Made by a program: the position numbers and the translations under genes
Part shown: positions 11,571 through 22,066 of the stretch, in pieces
Layout: each line of letters begins with the position of its first letter
Numbering within the stretch: the first letter of the stretch is position 1
Notes under the pieces: generated by a model
What the model saw: only the letters and a program-made list of their open reading frames with translations
The model's database searches: none
Told to the model about the DNA's origin: nothing
From: Apricaphanius iberus
Taxonomy: Eukaryota > Chordata > Actinopteri > Cyprinodontiformes > Aphaniidae
DNA length: 64,000 bases
Assembly: GCA_028564705.1 (NCBI GenBank)
Contig: JAPXFQ010000831.1
Location: 2,976,001-3,040,000 of the forward strand
Reading direction: 5' to 3'

Positions 11571-11700
11571 TCAAGTTTGATAACTGGGATAAATTAGAAT
11601 GTATGTATGACTGGATTGGATTGGCTTTTTTGTAAATTGCTTTGAAATGACAAGTGTTGTGAATTGCTGCTTCATGAATAAACTGAATTAAATTGAACTT
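11571..11700 (+). mobile_element. L2-like LINE 3' tail
   Basis: TTTTTGTAAATTGCTTTGAA, then TGACAAGTGTTGTGAATTGC and AATAAACTGAATTAAATTGAA, is the standard 3' terminus of teleost L2-like LINEs (GTAAAGCGCTTTGAGATGAC... then AATAAA and AATTGAATTGAA). It is a 5'-truncated copy of about 130 bp with no coding part. Confidence 0.7.
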
Positions 11701-12056
11701 GGTGCTAAAATAGGAAAGTGATCCCAGGTACACATCAGAACTGGTTTTGAAATGACCAACTTTAGGCATGGAAACATAAATAGCTTAACCAAACAAAGAG
11801 CAAAAATTTATAAGACAGTTATTGCTTTGATAAAAAGATTGTACAGCATTTTTTTTTTCAGTTTATCAACTAAGATCATACATTGCCACTTAAAACCCTG
11901 TAACCGTTATGTTTGTTTTTATCCCAATAAACTGTTAATTGCATCTGAATAAATTAATCTGACAAGAAAATGCCTTTTGGGAAATAAATACACCAGTAAA
12001 ACTGAAAAAAACTGGTTTAGAAAAACAGAACAAGGGAGCTAAGGCCTCTACTGTAC

Positions 12057-13256
12057 GGTGCCAAAGTGTTCAAAATTAATTAAAAAATAAAACATTATTA
12101 AATAAATATCAGCATGAATTAATATTAAGTAAATATTTAATGTGACAATGAAATAGTCAAAAAAGGAATTCTGTTAAAATGGAATGCCCAATATTTATAT
12201 AATATATTTTAATTTTATACATATTAGTATTATTTTATTTATATTTAATTAAATATTTATTCCACTGAGTTTGAGTTTTTTTTATTTCATATAATCAGTT
12301 TTTATTCAAAAACTTTTTTTTACAAAGTTAGCTTTTATTTCATAATAGGGATTTTTCATAATGGTGTACTTATTTCAAAATGCCATTTAACATAATGTCT
12401 TAGCCAGCCAATCGGAATTAGCTGTTGGGACCTGGATGCTGATTGGTTGGTGCTTAAATATGATGTTCCTGCAGGAGGAAAATGGTGAGGACCGGCTAAA
12501 GTTGTTTAATACTGTTATTGAATTTAATGCCTTTAAGATTTTATGTATGGCTTTATATTTCTTATAATAGTGGCAGAATATTTGATCACTTTTGTAATGG
12601 GGATGTCTAATCCAAACAGCCGGTGGTGCTCCAGTGTTCTAGGTGTAAAGCTGCTCAGGGCCCCATGTCCGTGATTAGACTAGGGAAAGAGACTCAGGTT
12701 GGCTGTTTGGTACGATCATGAAAACAATTCAGAAATAACACAGAACACGTTTAAATAATCTCCCTTTTACTGACTGTAGCTAACAACCAACCAGGGCTTC
12801 CTCTCCCGTCTCCTCCTAGTTGTGCTGGACAAAACAGAAAAGATAACAGCAGAACTCCAGTGCTACTGTCAGACAGCTGAGAGCTGAACCTGGAATCATT
12901 TCAGATTATATCATCCAGACGACTCAAGCTGGGTCTCTGAAACGGTTCATGATAAGTTATTCCTCTCAATATGACCTGTTAGAGCAACCAGAGCTGAACA
13001 AAGTTCCTGCAGCTCCGACCCTTTAGTTAGCATGCTGTTAGCTGCTCACATAGCCTCAACAACGGCTATCCAGGAAGACTAATCTTAGTTCCAGCCAATC
13101 AGCGTCCAGGTCTCAACCGCTGATTCTGATTGGCTGATGGACGACTTCAGTTTTTAAATGGGTTTTTGAAATAAATACCTTTATGAAAAACCTCATTATG
13201 AAATAAAACCTGACTTTGGGAAAAAGAGAGATTGGAATAAAAAATGTCTTGAAATA

Positions 13257-13306
<50 letters not shown>

Positions 13307-13549
13307 CAATGTATAATGTATACAATACATACAATATATACATTATACAATGTATACAATATATACATTGTATAATCTTAAATAAAAAAATTATGACAAA
13401 TGTTTCAAAAAATGGGCGTTGCATTTGAAATGATTTCAGTTTTTAATAATTTCATTGTCACATTATATTTTTATTCAATATTTATTCATGCTGATATTTA
13501 TTTCATAATGTTGTATTTATTTATTTAATTTTGAACACTTTGGCGTTCC
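12057..13549. mobile_element. Long-armed inverted-repeat (foldback-like) element
   Basis: The element starts GGTGCCAAAGTGTTCAAAATT and ends with the reverse complement (AATTTTGAACACTTTGGCGTTCC). The arms continue inwards for about 400 bp. Matching blocks include ATAAATATCAGCATGAAT (left, about 12104) against its complement (about 13480), TGTGACAATGAAA, and the CCAGCCAATCGGAATTAGC/GGGACCTGGATGCTGATTGG pair at 12411-12450, whose complement lies at 13090-13135. The 600-bp loop (12470-13085) has mixed composition and no recognisable transposase. A 42-bp TA microsatellite sits only in the right arm. No firm target duplication was found. Confidence 0.75.
13261..13302. repeat. (AT)n microsatellite
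   Basis: Twenty-one uninterrupted AT units, followed by imperfect TATACAATGTATAC-type sequence to about 13375. It lies within the right arm of the foldback element and is absent from the left arm, so it arose after the arms formed. Confidence 0.95.
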
Positions 13550-13659
13550 ATACTACAGATGATCAGAAACTTTTAATGAATGTTTTCCTTATTTATTTAG
13601 CTTGAAGGCTAAGGAAAGACTGTATAGTCCCTTCAGTGAGTTCAAGGTCTACAATCCCC

Positions 13660-13920
13660 TCAAAGTGGGACATGCCCAGACACTAGTAGTAGTAGTTCAC
13701 TTTGTATCAGTTATGAACAATTCAAATTTAGAGAAGCTGGCTCCTGAAGGTCATGTCTGGTAGATGCAAACAGACCCACATCATCTACAAAGAGCATCAT
13801 CCTCTCCCTCAGGACACCTTGACATCATATCAATGAAGTACATGAATGGGATCGGGGACAGGGGGCATCTCTGGCGGAGTCCAACCTGCTCCTCCTGAAT
13901 GCAAGGTCAACAATCAGCAC
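13660..13920 (-). pseudogene. RTE/Rex3-like LINE reverse transcriptase fragment
   Basis: On the minus strand the frames give GLRQRCPLSPIPFMYFID, the counterpart of the GLRQGCPLSPxLF motif of RTE-clade reverse transcriptases. A frameshift follows and then MLFVDDVGLFASTRHDLQE, the counterpart of the LLFADDVVLLAS catalytic motif (FADD changed to FVDD). This is the palm domain, so it comes from the middle of the LINE ORF. There is no endonuclease and no 3' end nearby. It is a short, frameshifted relic. Confidence 0.7.
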
Positions 13921-15019
13921 GTGTCACATTAACTTAACGTGACGGTGAAATTGAAAGTGATGCATGTCCATTTTGTCTAACAGCCAATGAATATGTTGTA
14001 AAGTCTGATAACTCACGAACCTGAACTTCTATGTTTCTATTATTTCCTGAATAAAACCATAACCTACCTCATATCTGAATCACACCCCCTGCAGTGGATC
14101 GAGGATATCAGTTTTAGCTTATTATTCTGTTGGAAAATATTAATCCAGCTTGAGGCAAGTTAGTGAATTGCAAATCAATGTCAGCTCTCCTCCCTTCTTT
14201 TCAGATAGCTTTCTTCCCCACAGATAAATAGGTGTATTAGAGAATGTTTTCTCAGTGCATTCATAGTTGACCGTTAAAACAATCTCCGACTAACTATATG
14301 TTCCCATTAATTATTAAAACTAAATTGTACAATTTGCATATGGAGCTACTAATGAGACTTCTTTTAGATGTGCTGTGTCATGCCTCATGATCAGGGAGAG
14401 CATTTCATCATTGTATAAGGAAATGACCTGTTCAGCAAAGCATAATCAGATCATTATTTTTTTGTCATTTAGTCTCATTCTTAAATAAAAAAGGTGAATT
14501 TGAACTGTTATTGTATTTCAATAGGCGATTAATTCAAAGCTTTCTTAACAGTCCAGCCCTTATAGGGAATTTGTGTGTACTCTGCTTTTCAGAGTGTGTG
14601 CAGCAGCTAAGTGAGGACGGACAGCAAAGATATTTCTGTGAGGAAGCGAGAAGAGAATTTGGATGTGTGCGCCTCATATAGCCAAACGGAGGGACGGCTC
14701 TTCCTAAAAGATGCTCTCCATCAAAGTACTCTTTCATTTTGCTTGATATATCTGGCATCAGCCAGCTACTTAAAGCCGAAATGCAGTGTTCGCTCTGAGA
14801 AGAGATACTAGTGTGGGTTTCTGAAAAGCTTGAGAGCACAGACGACAGATCCATTTTTTCCCCCCAGCTTGTATTGGACTGGTGGAGGCTCACTTCCTTT
14901 TTTTCACCAGCTAATGCAGAGAAAAATATGCTCAATGTACTGAAATACATGAAATGTTTCTTAAAACTCAGGAAGCCAGAGGATTGTTCTAAATTAACAG
15001 ATTTTTGAAGTTCTTCTTC

Positions 15020-15081
<62 letters not shown>

Positions 15082-15600
15082 ATGCATAAACCGCAGCACT
15101 CATACATAATGTAATAAAGATTTCCATCATCACATGGTTAATAATTGCAATATGTCCACTCTCTTCTCCTGCATGTCTTAAAAACATTTCACCTGCATAT
15201 GATGAAAATGTGCTGTGTTCACCATCACTGATTTGTCTCTGAAAGCCCAGACACTAGAGAAGAACAAATAACAGGAATCCAACGATTTGATATGATCTCT
15301 AAATGCATCAAAACCAATTATTATCATAATTACCACTCTAAAAAAAATACATCATGCAGTAGCAGGTTCATTGATGTTCTTTTTCTTATTTAATTAGAAT
15401 AAGATAAAGGTTAGGGACTCATACTTTGATGCATAAATAGGGTAAATCTCACACCTCATTCATTTCCTGTTGGATTTAAAATTTGCATAACTGTCAAAGA
15501 ACCTGCAGCACATTTTTTTCATTTTTAAATGGTTAAAAGACTGAAATTACGTATTGCTTTTCAAGTAACCATTCCTTAAAAATATTTAGTCACTCAGGGT
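13921..15600. other. Unique-looking stretch with a TA microsatellite
   Basis: No repeat family is recognised apart from the TA run. The part at 14100-14460 is compositionally mixed and rich in homeodomain- and POU-like sites (TTGCAAATCAATGTCAGC, CCCATTAATTATTAAAAC). A 217-codon minus-strand frame at 14534-15187 runs through the TA repeat and looks non-coding. Confidence 0.35.
15026..15079. repeat. (AT)n microsatellite
   Basis: About 27 AT units without interruption; flanked by unique-looking sequence. Confidence 0.95.
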
Positions 15601-15760
15601 TCACATTCACTGACAGTGACACACAGATCAGTAGGTAAACTGGTGTCAATTGCTTCCCCAATGGAACATTGACATGTAATAGAATGGAGCTGGAATCGAA
15701 CCCACGACTTTCTAATTGCAAACCCTGTCATCAAACCTACAGCTGCTTACTTAAAACGGC
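15601..15760. repeat. tRNA-like dispersed repeat fragment
   Basis: GGAGCTGGAATCGAACCCAC followed by GACTTTCTAATTGCAAACCC and an upstream AATGGAACATTGACATG is the decayed form of a dispersed fish repeat whose end holds a GGAATCGAACC box (complement of a B-box). The same type of sequence occurs at 58600-58755. Only the end of the unit remains. Confidence 0.5.
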
Positions 15761-16344
15761 TGAATCGGCCAAAATCGGAATTTGTGGCTAAGGCCTGAAA
15801 GAAAAGAAAATGTTGGTATCAGTCAGGAAGATGCGTATAAGTTAAGCTTTATAAGATGTTTATTATGATACAGAGAATCTAATGGCACAGACTTATTAGA
15901 AAAAAAAGTAAAAGTTTCATTTAGATTAGTTTTTCGTATTAAATGAGTATGTAAATGTCTGCAGGGTTGCAGCCAGCTACAAAAGCTGGTTGTTGTTTTC
16001 TTTTGTTTGAGTCCGAAATTTAAGTCCCATTTAAAACAACGTTGATACTGTAGGAGACTCTCCTGAAACCTTAAAGAATTTCTACTAAATGCAGTTTCTG
16101 CTTTTATCTACTTTATTATACAAAACACATTTGTTTCATTAACATGTTGTTTGTGACATCCTCCACTGCCCATCGTCACTATGAGGAACCTTTTGGCACA
16201 TCAGCAGTGTCAGAGAGATCACATACCTTATCAAACAATGTCCACGGTTTATTTTAGAGCTATTTCCATAGAGCTGTTTCTGCTTTCTTGTATGGTAATT
16301 TTATCTGTTTTTCGAGGATGCCTTCTCAATAAAACTGATTAGAT

Positions 16345-17080
16345 CAACTTGTCAATTTGTTCTGCGCCGTCAGAACCGTGCGTAATGGTGAAGAGAAGGC
16401 GCATAGATTGGAAGAGAAAATAAAACAGTTTGACTTACCGTGTGTGTGTGTGTGTGCGAGTGTCTTCTTGTTCATTAAAAGCCTTCTTTCTCCTCGCTGA
16501 TTAATCACGGAGCGCAAGAAAAACGTGGCAAGCCGCACAAACGGCGTCCTACATTTACGCACGCCCGCTGCGAACAAATTGGACGATGAGGATCAGTCTA
16601 GTTCAGAGTACCAGCTTCTGCAGATGTCCCAGCTGTACTCCTTGCTCTGAGGTTTACTTCACATCTCAGAAGAAAGCTCTGTCGGATGGTTCCGTGTTTG
16701 GACACCGCTGTGTTGGTCCAGTTGGGCAAGTGTCCAGAGAACTTAAGTGTACCGCAAGTCGCATCATGTTGCGAAACGCAGCCGGCTTGGGATGCCCCCC
16801 ACTCGTGAAGAAACCAGAAGACCCACTCCACACTACGCTGAATGTTAGAGAACATTCTGCATGAAGCATCCAGATCTGCGGCAAAGATTTAGTTTAGGTA
16901 AAATGGGCGAGCGCACAATGCATGCCCCTTCCCGCCACCAGTCAAAGAAACTACACCCACGCACACAAACACAGGGAGAGAGAGAGTGAGGATATAGGTT
17001 GTTAAGACTCTGTGGACCCACGGAGGGACTCGATCGTCCTGTACAGTAGCACGGAATATGTTTTGTTCTGATACGCAATT
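16345..17080 (-). promoter_or_regulatory. CpG-rich block: candidate promoter and first exon of a host gene
   Basis: This stretch is much richer in CpG and GC than the flanks, with many intact CG dinucleotides (for example at 16500-16570 and 16680-16790). On the minus strand a strong donor, CACACACG/GTAAGTCA, lies at 16431-16439. Upstream in the same direction are a GA/CT-rich tract (16975-16990) and a GGCGGGAAGGGG Sp1-like box (complement of 16927-16938). Retained CpGs in an AT-rich region suggest an unmethylated promoter. No coding motif is recognised; minus-strand open frames of 77-85 codons cross it. It could be a 5' untranslated exon. Confidence 0.45.
16439..16580 (-). other. Putative 5' exon ending in a splice donor
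   Basis: The exon end is set by the GTAAGTCA donor whose first base is at 16438. The last exon bases are a CA repeat (complement of the TG run at 16439-16456), so repeat length is part of the exon. An ATG (complement at about 16472) opens a frame MNKKTLAHTHTH running into the donor, but a coding role is unproven. The transcription start is not visible; it should lie upstream in the CpG-rich block. Confidence 0.3.
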
Positions 17081-17369
17081 AGAGTAGCCTACACGTTTCA
17101 GAGTTACGTATAATTTCTAGGTTTGAAAACTTTAAAAACTAACGATAATATATAATACGAAATATGTTTACCTCTTTTTTGGAACATTTAGATGCGATTA
17201 TGCAAGATGTATTTTTTGCAAGGATTTGTAAATAAATGCGAGCACTCAGATGATTCAAGCGCTTGTTTTATTGTGGCTTTCATCTAAACAGAGAGCCAAT
17301 ATTCAGTACCTCTGAACATTTGAATATTACATAACATTAGTAAAAAAATATTTTTGTCATGGTCTACTA

Positions 17370-17985
17370 CACCATCAAGAAGAAGACTGATTTAAGATTT
17401 ATCCAACAAACAACAACGTGTTTATGTATACTGAATTGAAAGGATAACTGCACAAAAAGTTGGCTTTTCTCAGGGGCTGTATCCAGGCGTGTTAATGGGA
17501 AGTTATATGGAAGGAAAAGCTGTGGTAGAAGAAGCCAAAGCAAAAGGGATGATGACAGCCTTAAAAAGATTATGATGAAAAGTCTATCGAGTTTGTGGGA
17601 AATTAACAAGGTCCAGACTGCAGCTGGAGTTAGATGTATCTATTGCTCTATTGCATGGGCTGCTACAACTCCACCCCTGAGTTAGAGAGAAAAAGCTAGG
17701 AGAAAAACTGGACTGGACTGCTGCTCAGTGGTTAATACAAAGTCATTTTAGGATTTTAGTTGGAAATGAAGGTTTCAGAGTCTGGAGGAGAGGAGCAGAG
17801 AGGCACAACATCGAAGGCACTTGAAGTCCAGAAGTTTATAAAGTCAGTTATGAATCAGGAAACATTTTTTTCTGCTGGTGTAGATACACAGTGTTGGTCC
17901 AAAGTAAGCTCTATACAATTTAGAGGATTTTATTGCTTTATGAAGATGCTGATTCCATTTTCCTGCAAAAATCTAGAGTAGAGCC
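17370..17985 (+). pseudogene. Degenerate Tc1/mariner transposase, same family as the copy at 7415-8300
   Basis: The plus strand shows the same ordered blocks as the 7415-8300 copy: GGAAGGAAAAGCTGTGGTAG, GAAAAACTGGACTGGACTG with GCTGCTCAGTGG, GGTTTCAGAGTCTGGAGGAG (the RVWRK-type block), GTTGGTCCAAAG and GATGCTGATTCCATTTTCC (just before the second catalytic Asp). Stops and deletions are frequent and the C-terminal third is missing. It differs from its sister by which parts were lost, so they decayed independently. Confidence 0.75.
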
Positions 17986-18144
17986 GCGAGGTGGCAGATC
18001 GTTTGCGTACGTGTGATACATTTCTTATATTTTATTGTTTACAAAAATGTTCCTAATTTTTCAGTTTAATCCATTTTGCCATTACTTGCCAACCTCACTG
18101 GCCACCCCACAGGCTATGGTAAATTTTAGTAGCATCAGTTGTGC

Positions 18145-18319
18145 ATTTCATCCCTAATACACAGCCAGGCAGGTAAGCCGCGCTTAACCTTCGATTACAC
18201 ACAGTAGCCAGCCCTATTGCACGCTCCTTCCTCCCTCCCTGCTGCTTTTGCACGCCTAGACCACAACTGCTCAGCGTGTGCCTGTGAATTTCATCTCTAA
18301 TATACAGCCAGGCAGGTAA
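18145..18319. repeat. Direct duplication, 143-bp offset
   Basis: ATTTCATCCCTAATACACAG (with CCAGGCAGGTAA) at 18145-18176 recurs as ATTTCATCTCTAATATACAG (with CCAGGCAGGTAA) at 18288-18319. The similarity continues into a CAGCCAGCCCT block after each copy. The duplication lies directly upstream of the ATG/splice-donor of the hAT-like element, so it may be a duplicated promoter or 5' untranslated unit. Confidence 0.75.
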
Positions 18320-18612
18320 ACTGCTCCAGACCCTCGATCGCAGCCAGCCCTCTCCTCCGCCAGCAGCGCACAGCAACAGCTCAGCATAAAAGTTAAGAGT
18401 TATAGAAACAAGACGAAGATGGCTACGAGTAAGTAGTTGAGTCGAAAATATTCTTTAATGAACTTGGATTGGGAAATGTGTCGTGACGTGCTTTTAAGTG
18501 CCAGATGGTTACGTTATACTGTTACAGCAGCTTTTTGATGTGTTTATGACACATTTTGATGAGAGTACCTAGCTAGCTTCATTAGTTGGTGCATTATGTC
18601 AATTTTCAGACA

Positions 18613-18696
18613 ATGAAGAGAAAGTCCATAGACTTATTTTCTTATTTTAAGAAGAGTGATATAGATGACAGTAGAGCAACAGAGGCTTATTGGTGA
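18613..18696 (+). pseudogene. hAT-type transposase N-terminal fragment
   Basis: The ATG at 18613, directly after a TTTTCAG acceptor, opens MKRKSIDLFSYFKKSDIDD and stops after 27 codons. A KRKxIDxFF-like start is common to many fish hAT transposases related to the zinc-finger MYM-type group. The rest of the transposase is not detectable downstream. The fragment is short; chance is possible but the splice context supports it. Confidence 0.45.
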
Positions 18697-20100
18697 GGAG
18701 GAGAGAAACAGCCAGAGCATCACTGAATTACAAATCATGACATAATCGCTTAAACCTTTGTGATTAAAATGTATTAGTAGTTGAGTTTTTTTGTTTGTTG
18801 GATATAAATAACTCTAGGCCATTATTACAGCTATAATCAATAATTAGGAGAGTGGCTTATTATTACTATTATTATTATTCCATCAGAATAACTGATTTTG
18901 CCTCTCTCAGCCTCCTTAAATTCACATTATGATAAATTAGTGAATAGAGAGTTCATTAAAGTTTTTGGTATCTGCTTTTTCCCAGTAACTGTTTCATTTA
19001 CAATAAATGTACACCTTATGTAGAGCCGGCTCAAAGTCTTATGGGGCCTCAAGCAGATTTTGACTCAGTGGGGCCCCCTTTCTGTTAAGACCGCTACAAT
19101 AACAGAGTTTCAATCATGATTTGGTCTAATCTGGGAAAGTAGAGAGAGGTAATTGTTAGTATTACCTGAGACAATCTGAAGCTCAAACAAAATAGAAAGG
19201 TTAAACTGAAGCATCAGATTGTAACAATGGTAACACAACAATCAAACAATGAATATTAAAAAGTTATTTTTAAATTATGTTTTAAATTAATTCAAATATT
19301 TAAATATAATTAAATGATTTTTTTAATTAATTGGTAGAGTGTATACATTTTTATTGCTTGAAATGTATTTAGTTTAAATATTTTTGCAACATTTTTGAAA
19401 TATAAATAGAATAATAAATTAAGAATATAATATAATATAATATAAATAAAATAAGAACAGAATACTAGTAAAATAATAAAATAAGAATAAAATTAGTTAC
19501 AAAGAAACTTGCCTAGTTACTACACAAACATTTAAACAATTGCATTTTTTTTATAATCTACACTGATACAAAACTAAATGAAATGGAGTAATATTCTCAT
19601 TTTCATAAATTCTAACATCTGTAGTCTGTTCAATTTCAGCATTTATGAGGGGCCTCCGGATGGGTTTGGGGGGCCCTAAGAAAGCGCTTAATAATAATAA
19701 TAATTGAAAAATAAAACAGAATTTTTGTACAACTATACATGTTAACTTTACTGTGTTATTAGCCCATGTACATTAAATCATTAGTAACATTTAACATAAC
19801 ACAATAAACCACAGTATATCAGTAGGAGTTTCCTTAAGTCTTGATGATAGTATTCTGAAGCCTGGTTAGCTACAACAGTGGGATCAAATTCAGAAACGAT
19901 GGTTTATAGTTTTGGTGTGCCACCCACAAAAATGGCCCCATCTGACCACCCCTGTAAAAAATGGAGTTTCACTGGTTTTACCTGGTTTCACTGTGACTTT
20001 TCTGCAAAAATATTACCCTCAACTCCAAGATCTGACTACAGCAGTAGATGAAGAACTAAAAACTAAGGGACAACAGCAAATGAGGTTGGTTTGAAGTGCT

Positions 20101-20865
20101 TTTATACAACCATTGGGGAGGCAAGCATACTTATATAGCAATTTCATTTCACTGCATTTCAGCAGTATGGGAATTGAAGATTTCTGTACAAAAGCATAAA
20201 AAAATAAGACAAAAAAAAAACTTTAACAGAACCAGGTAATTAACAGTTATATGCAAACATGAACAGCTTCAGGAATCTTCAAAAAAAGAGCACTGTTCTT
20301 GCAGATTAAGCATTCCTTTCTCTGTGTTTTTCTAATAAATGAAGCATTACCAGCTTGTTTCTTATAGTTGCAGAAGAGTACATGTATCCTAAAATTATCA
20401 AATAATCCATCCTTCCGCTTCTGTCTCAATCATTAGAATGCAGTTGGGAGCAGATCTTATAGAACATTTTTTTAGCTCAATAGTTAAACACAAAGCTGAA
20501 ATATGAAAAATAAATAATTATCGTAATGAACATGCACATCATGGAATTTGAAATCATTAATATAGTACTATTGACAATAAGGTATCTTTTTTTGCAATTC
20601 TGAAACATGACTTTGACTACAAGACTCTGTCTGATCTGTTGAAGAGTATAAATGTGTGGGGGGGGGGGGATCAAAGTACGCCTCATTTCATTTGGACCTT
20701 TGCGTGGATACATGCAAATCAAAATTTGTAAAAAGCAATCCATGAAAAGCTCATTTAAATGTGAAACATGCTGAATTACAGAAAAGGCTATAATTTGACA
20801 AAAAACATTACATTTATTTGATACCAGCTCCATCATGACACAATTATCACAGTTGTTCTCAGCAA
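20101..20865. other. No recognised feature
   Basis: AT-rich. A 119-codon minus frame (20477-20836) has no family motif and low-complexity hydrophobic ends. A 10-bp G run is at about 20659. Confidence 0.35.
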
Positions 20866-21062
20866 AAAGGTCTCAGTCGGGGCTTTTCTATGTACAGTTT
20901 GAATGTTCTAAGCATGCAGGTGGGTTCTCTCTGGGTACTCATTTTAAAATATACATGTTTTGTCTATCATTTATTGTAAATTGCTTTAGGTATGAGAGTG
21001 TACCTTCATGGATGTTATGTGCAGCCCGCCATTACTCTGCAAGAATTAAGCAGGTTTAAAAC
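20866..21062 (+). mobile_element. V-SINE-type SINE copy
   Basis: The plus strand reads CAGTCGGGGCTTTTCTATGT, then ACAGTTTGAATGTTCTAAGC and ATGCAGGTGGGTTCTCTCTG with GGTACTC. This is the conserved central domain of V-SINE/HE1-type SINEs (CTGTGTGGAGTTTGCATGTTC...GTGGGTTTTCTCCGGGTACTC). A 3' part with TGTAAATTGCTTTAGGTATG and a GTGCAGCCCGCCATTACTCTG remnant follows. The tRNA head is missing. Confidence 0.7.
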
Positions 21063-21455
21063 ATGGATGACAGAATAGATGGAAAACAGTAATCAGTGTT
21101 TTTATTTATATATGTGCTACATTACATATTTCCAGGTCAAATCAGTCTTTTTAGTGGCACTCTTTCTATATACATATACATATTATACATAATTTGAAAG
21201 GCAAGATTCTTGTGATGATGTGTGCCAACCGGGGTTACACTCATAACTGTAGACACATTGAACACCTTAGTCAAACCACTCCGAAAGCAAATAATGTGTA
21301 ACTCATCGCTCAGAGCCACATACCAATGACAGAACCGAGCCATCTCAAACAAAAACTGTCCGCAAGGGTCCAAATAATGTCCTTCTGTAAAACAGCTGTT
21401 CCACAGTAATTCCTACATATAAATCCAACATAATCTGCTGCTCAGAACCTTGATA
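21063..21455. other. No recognised feature
   Basis: Short AT-rich flank between a SINE and a solo LTR; nothing recognised. Confidence 0.35.
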
Positions 21456-22061
21456 TGTTATGATGTGAGTTTTTGTTTGAGTTTGAGTTTGTTCTTTTCC
21501 TTATTTAGCTTAAATTATCATTTTAGTTTATTCTTGGGTGTCAATGTTTAGCGATTAGATTTATACACCTTGTTTCAATACTATTCCCTCCCTGCTTTTA
21601 GATGTTTTCCCTTTTGTTTTATGTTTTACCTTTTATTTATGTTTCCTTAGTTTATCAGTCTGCATTAGTTATTTTAGATAGTTTCTTTGATATTTCATCC
21701 TCAGTTACATTTTTAGTTTCCCATTTAGGATTATTTTCTGTTTAGTATTTCCTGTTTCCTCCTGGTCATTCTGCTGCCTAGCCCAGCTGATTGCCTCCAC
21801 CTGTTTCTTCGCCTCACCTGCATCCGTTTACTAGTAATTAGGTTCTCAAGCTTTCTCAGTCAATTCCTCACTCCTCCTCAGAATATTTAAGCTCCCATTT
21901 TCAGCCAATTTCCTTGCTAGTTCGTTGTCAATGCTCCCTGTAGTCCAGTCCTGTCGTTTTTCCCTCTCATTGCTTATTTCGTTAAGTTTAATCATTTTCC
22001 ATACAATTAAAATACCACTCATCCTGCTGCGTTTTGGGTCTTTTAAATGTTAAACATGACA
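21456..22061 (+). mobile_element. Solo LTR with perfect 5-bp target duplication
   Basis: The 606-bp unit starts TGTTATGATG and ends AAACATGACA, so the short inverted ends are TGTYATG. It is flanked by TGATA on both sides (21451-21455 and 22062-22066). A TATA-like AATATTTAAGCTCC (about 21882) and an AATTAAAATACC poly(A)-type signal (about 22007) give U3-R-U5 order on the plus strand. The middle (GCCCAGCTGATTGCC, CACCTGTTTCTTCGCCTCACC) matches a fish Gypsy-type LTR from memory. No internal region adjoins it. Confidence 0.85.
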
Positions 22062-22066
22062 TGATA

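Larger units (their letters stand above)
17986..20100 (+). mobile_element. Composite hAT-like element remnant
   Basis: Several hallmarks of a decayed hAT-type transposon lie here. They are a GC-rich 5' segment with a 143-bp offset duplication (18145-18319), an ATG with donor (GAAGATGGCTACGA/GTAAGT at 18417-18434), an acceptor TTTTCAG (to 18609), and then a short MKRKSIDLFSYFKK frame. Further on are GGGGCC-rich blocks (19040-19080 and 19645-19680) and GGTGTGCCACCCAC...TGGCCCCATCTGACCACCCC (19913-19955), known from decayed fish transposons. The middle (19090-19620) is AT-rich. The ends were not fixed, and more than one element may be layered. Confidence 0.4.

Noticed and set aside
14534..15187. 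217-codon minus-strand frame
   Set aside because: It runs through a 54-bp AT microsatellite (encoding repeated Tyr-Ile), has no domain, and two plus-strand frames overlap it. Most likely non-coding.
16339..17080. Protein-coding exon in the CpG-rich block
   Set aside because: Several open frames overlap on both strands, as expected of GC-rich DNA; none has a domain. Only the promoter/first-exon reading is kept.
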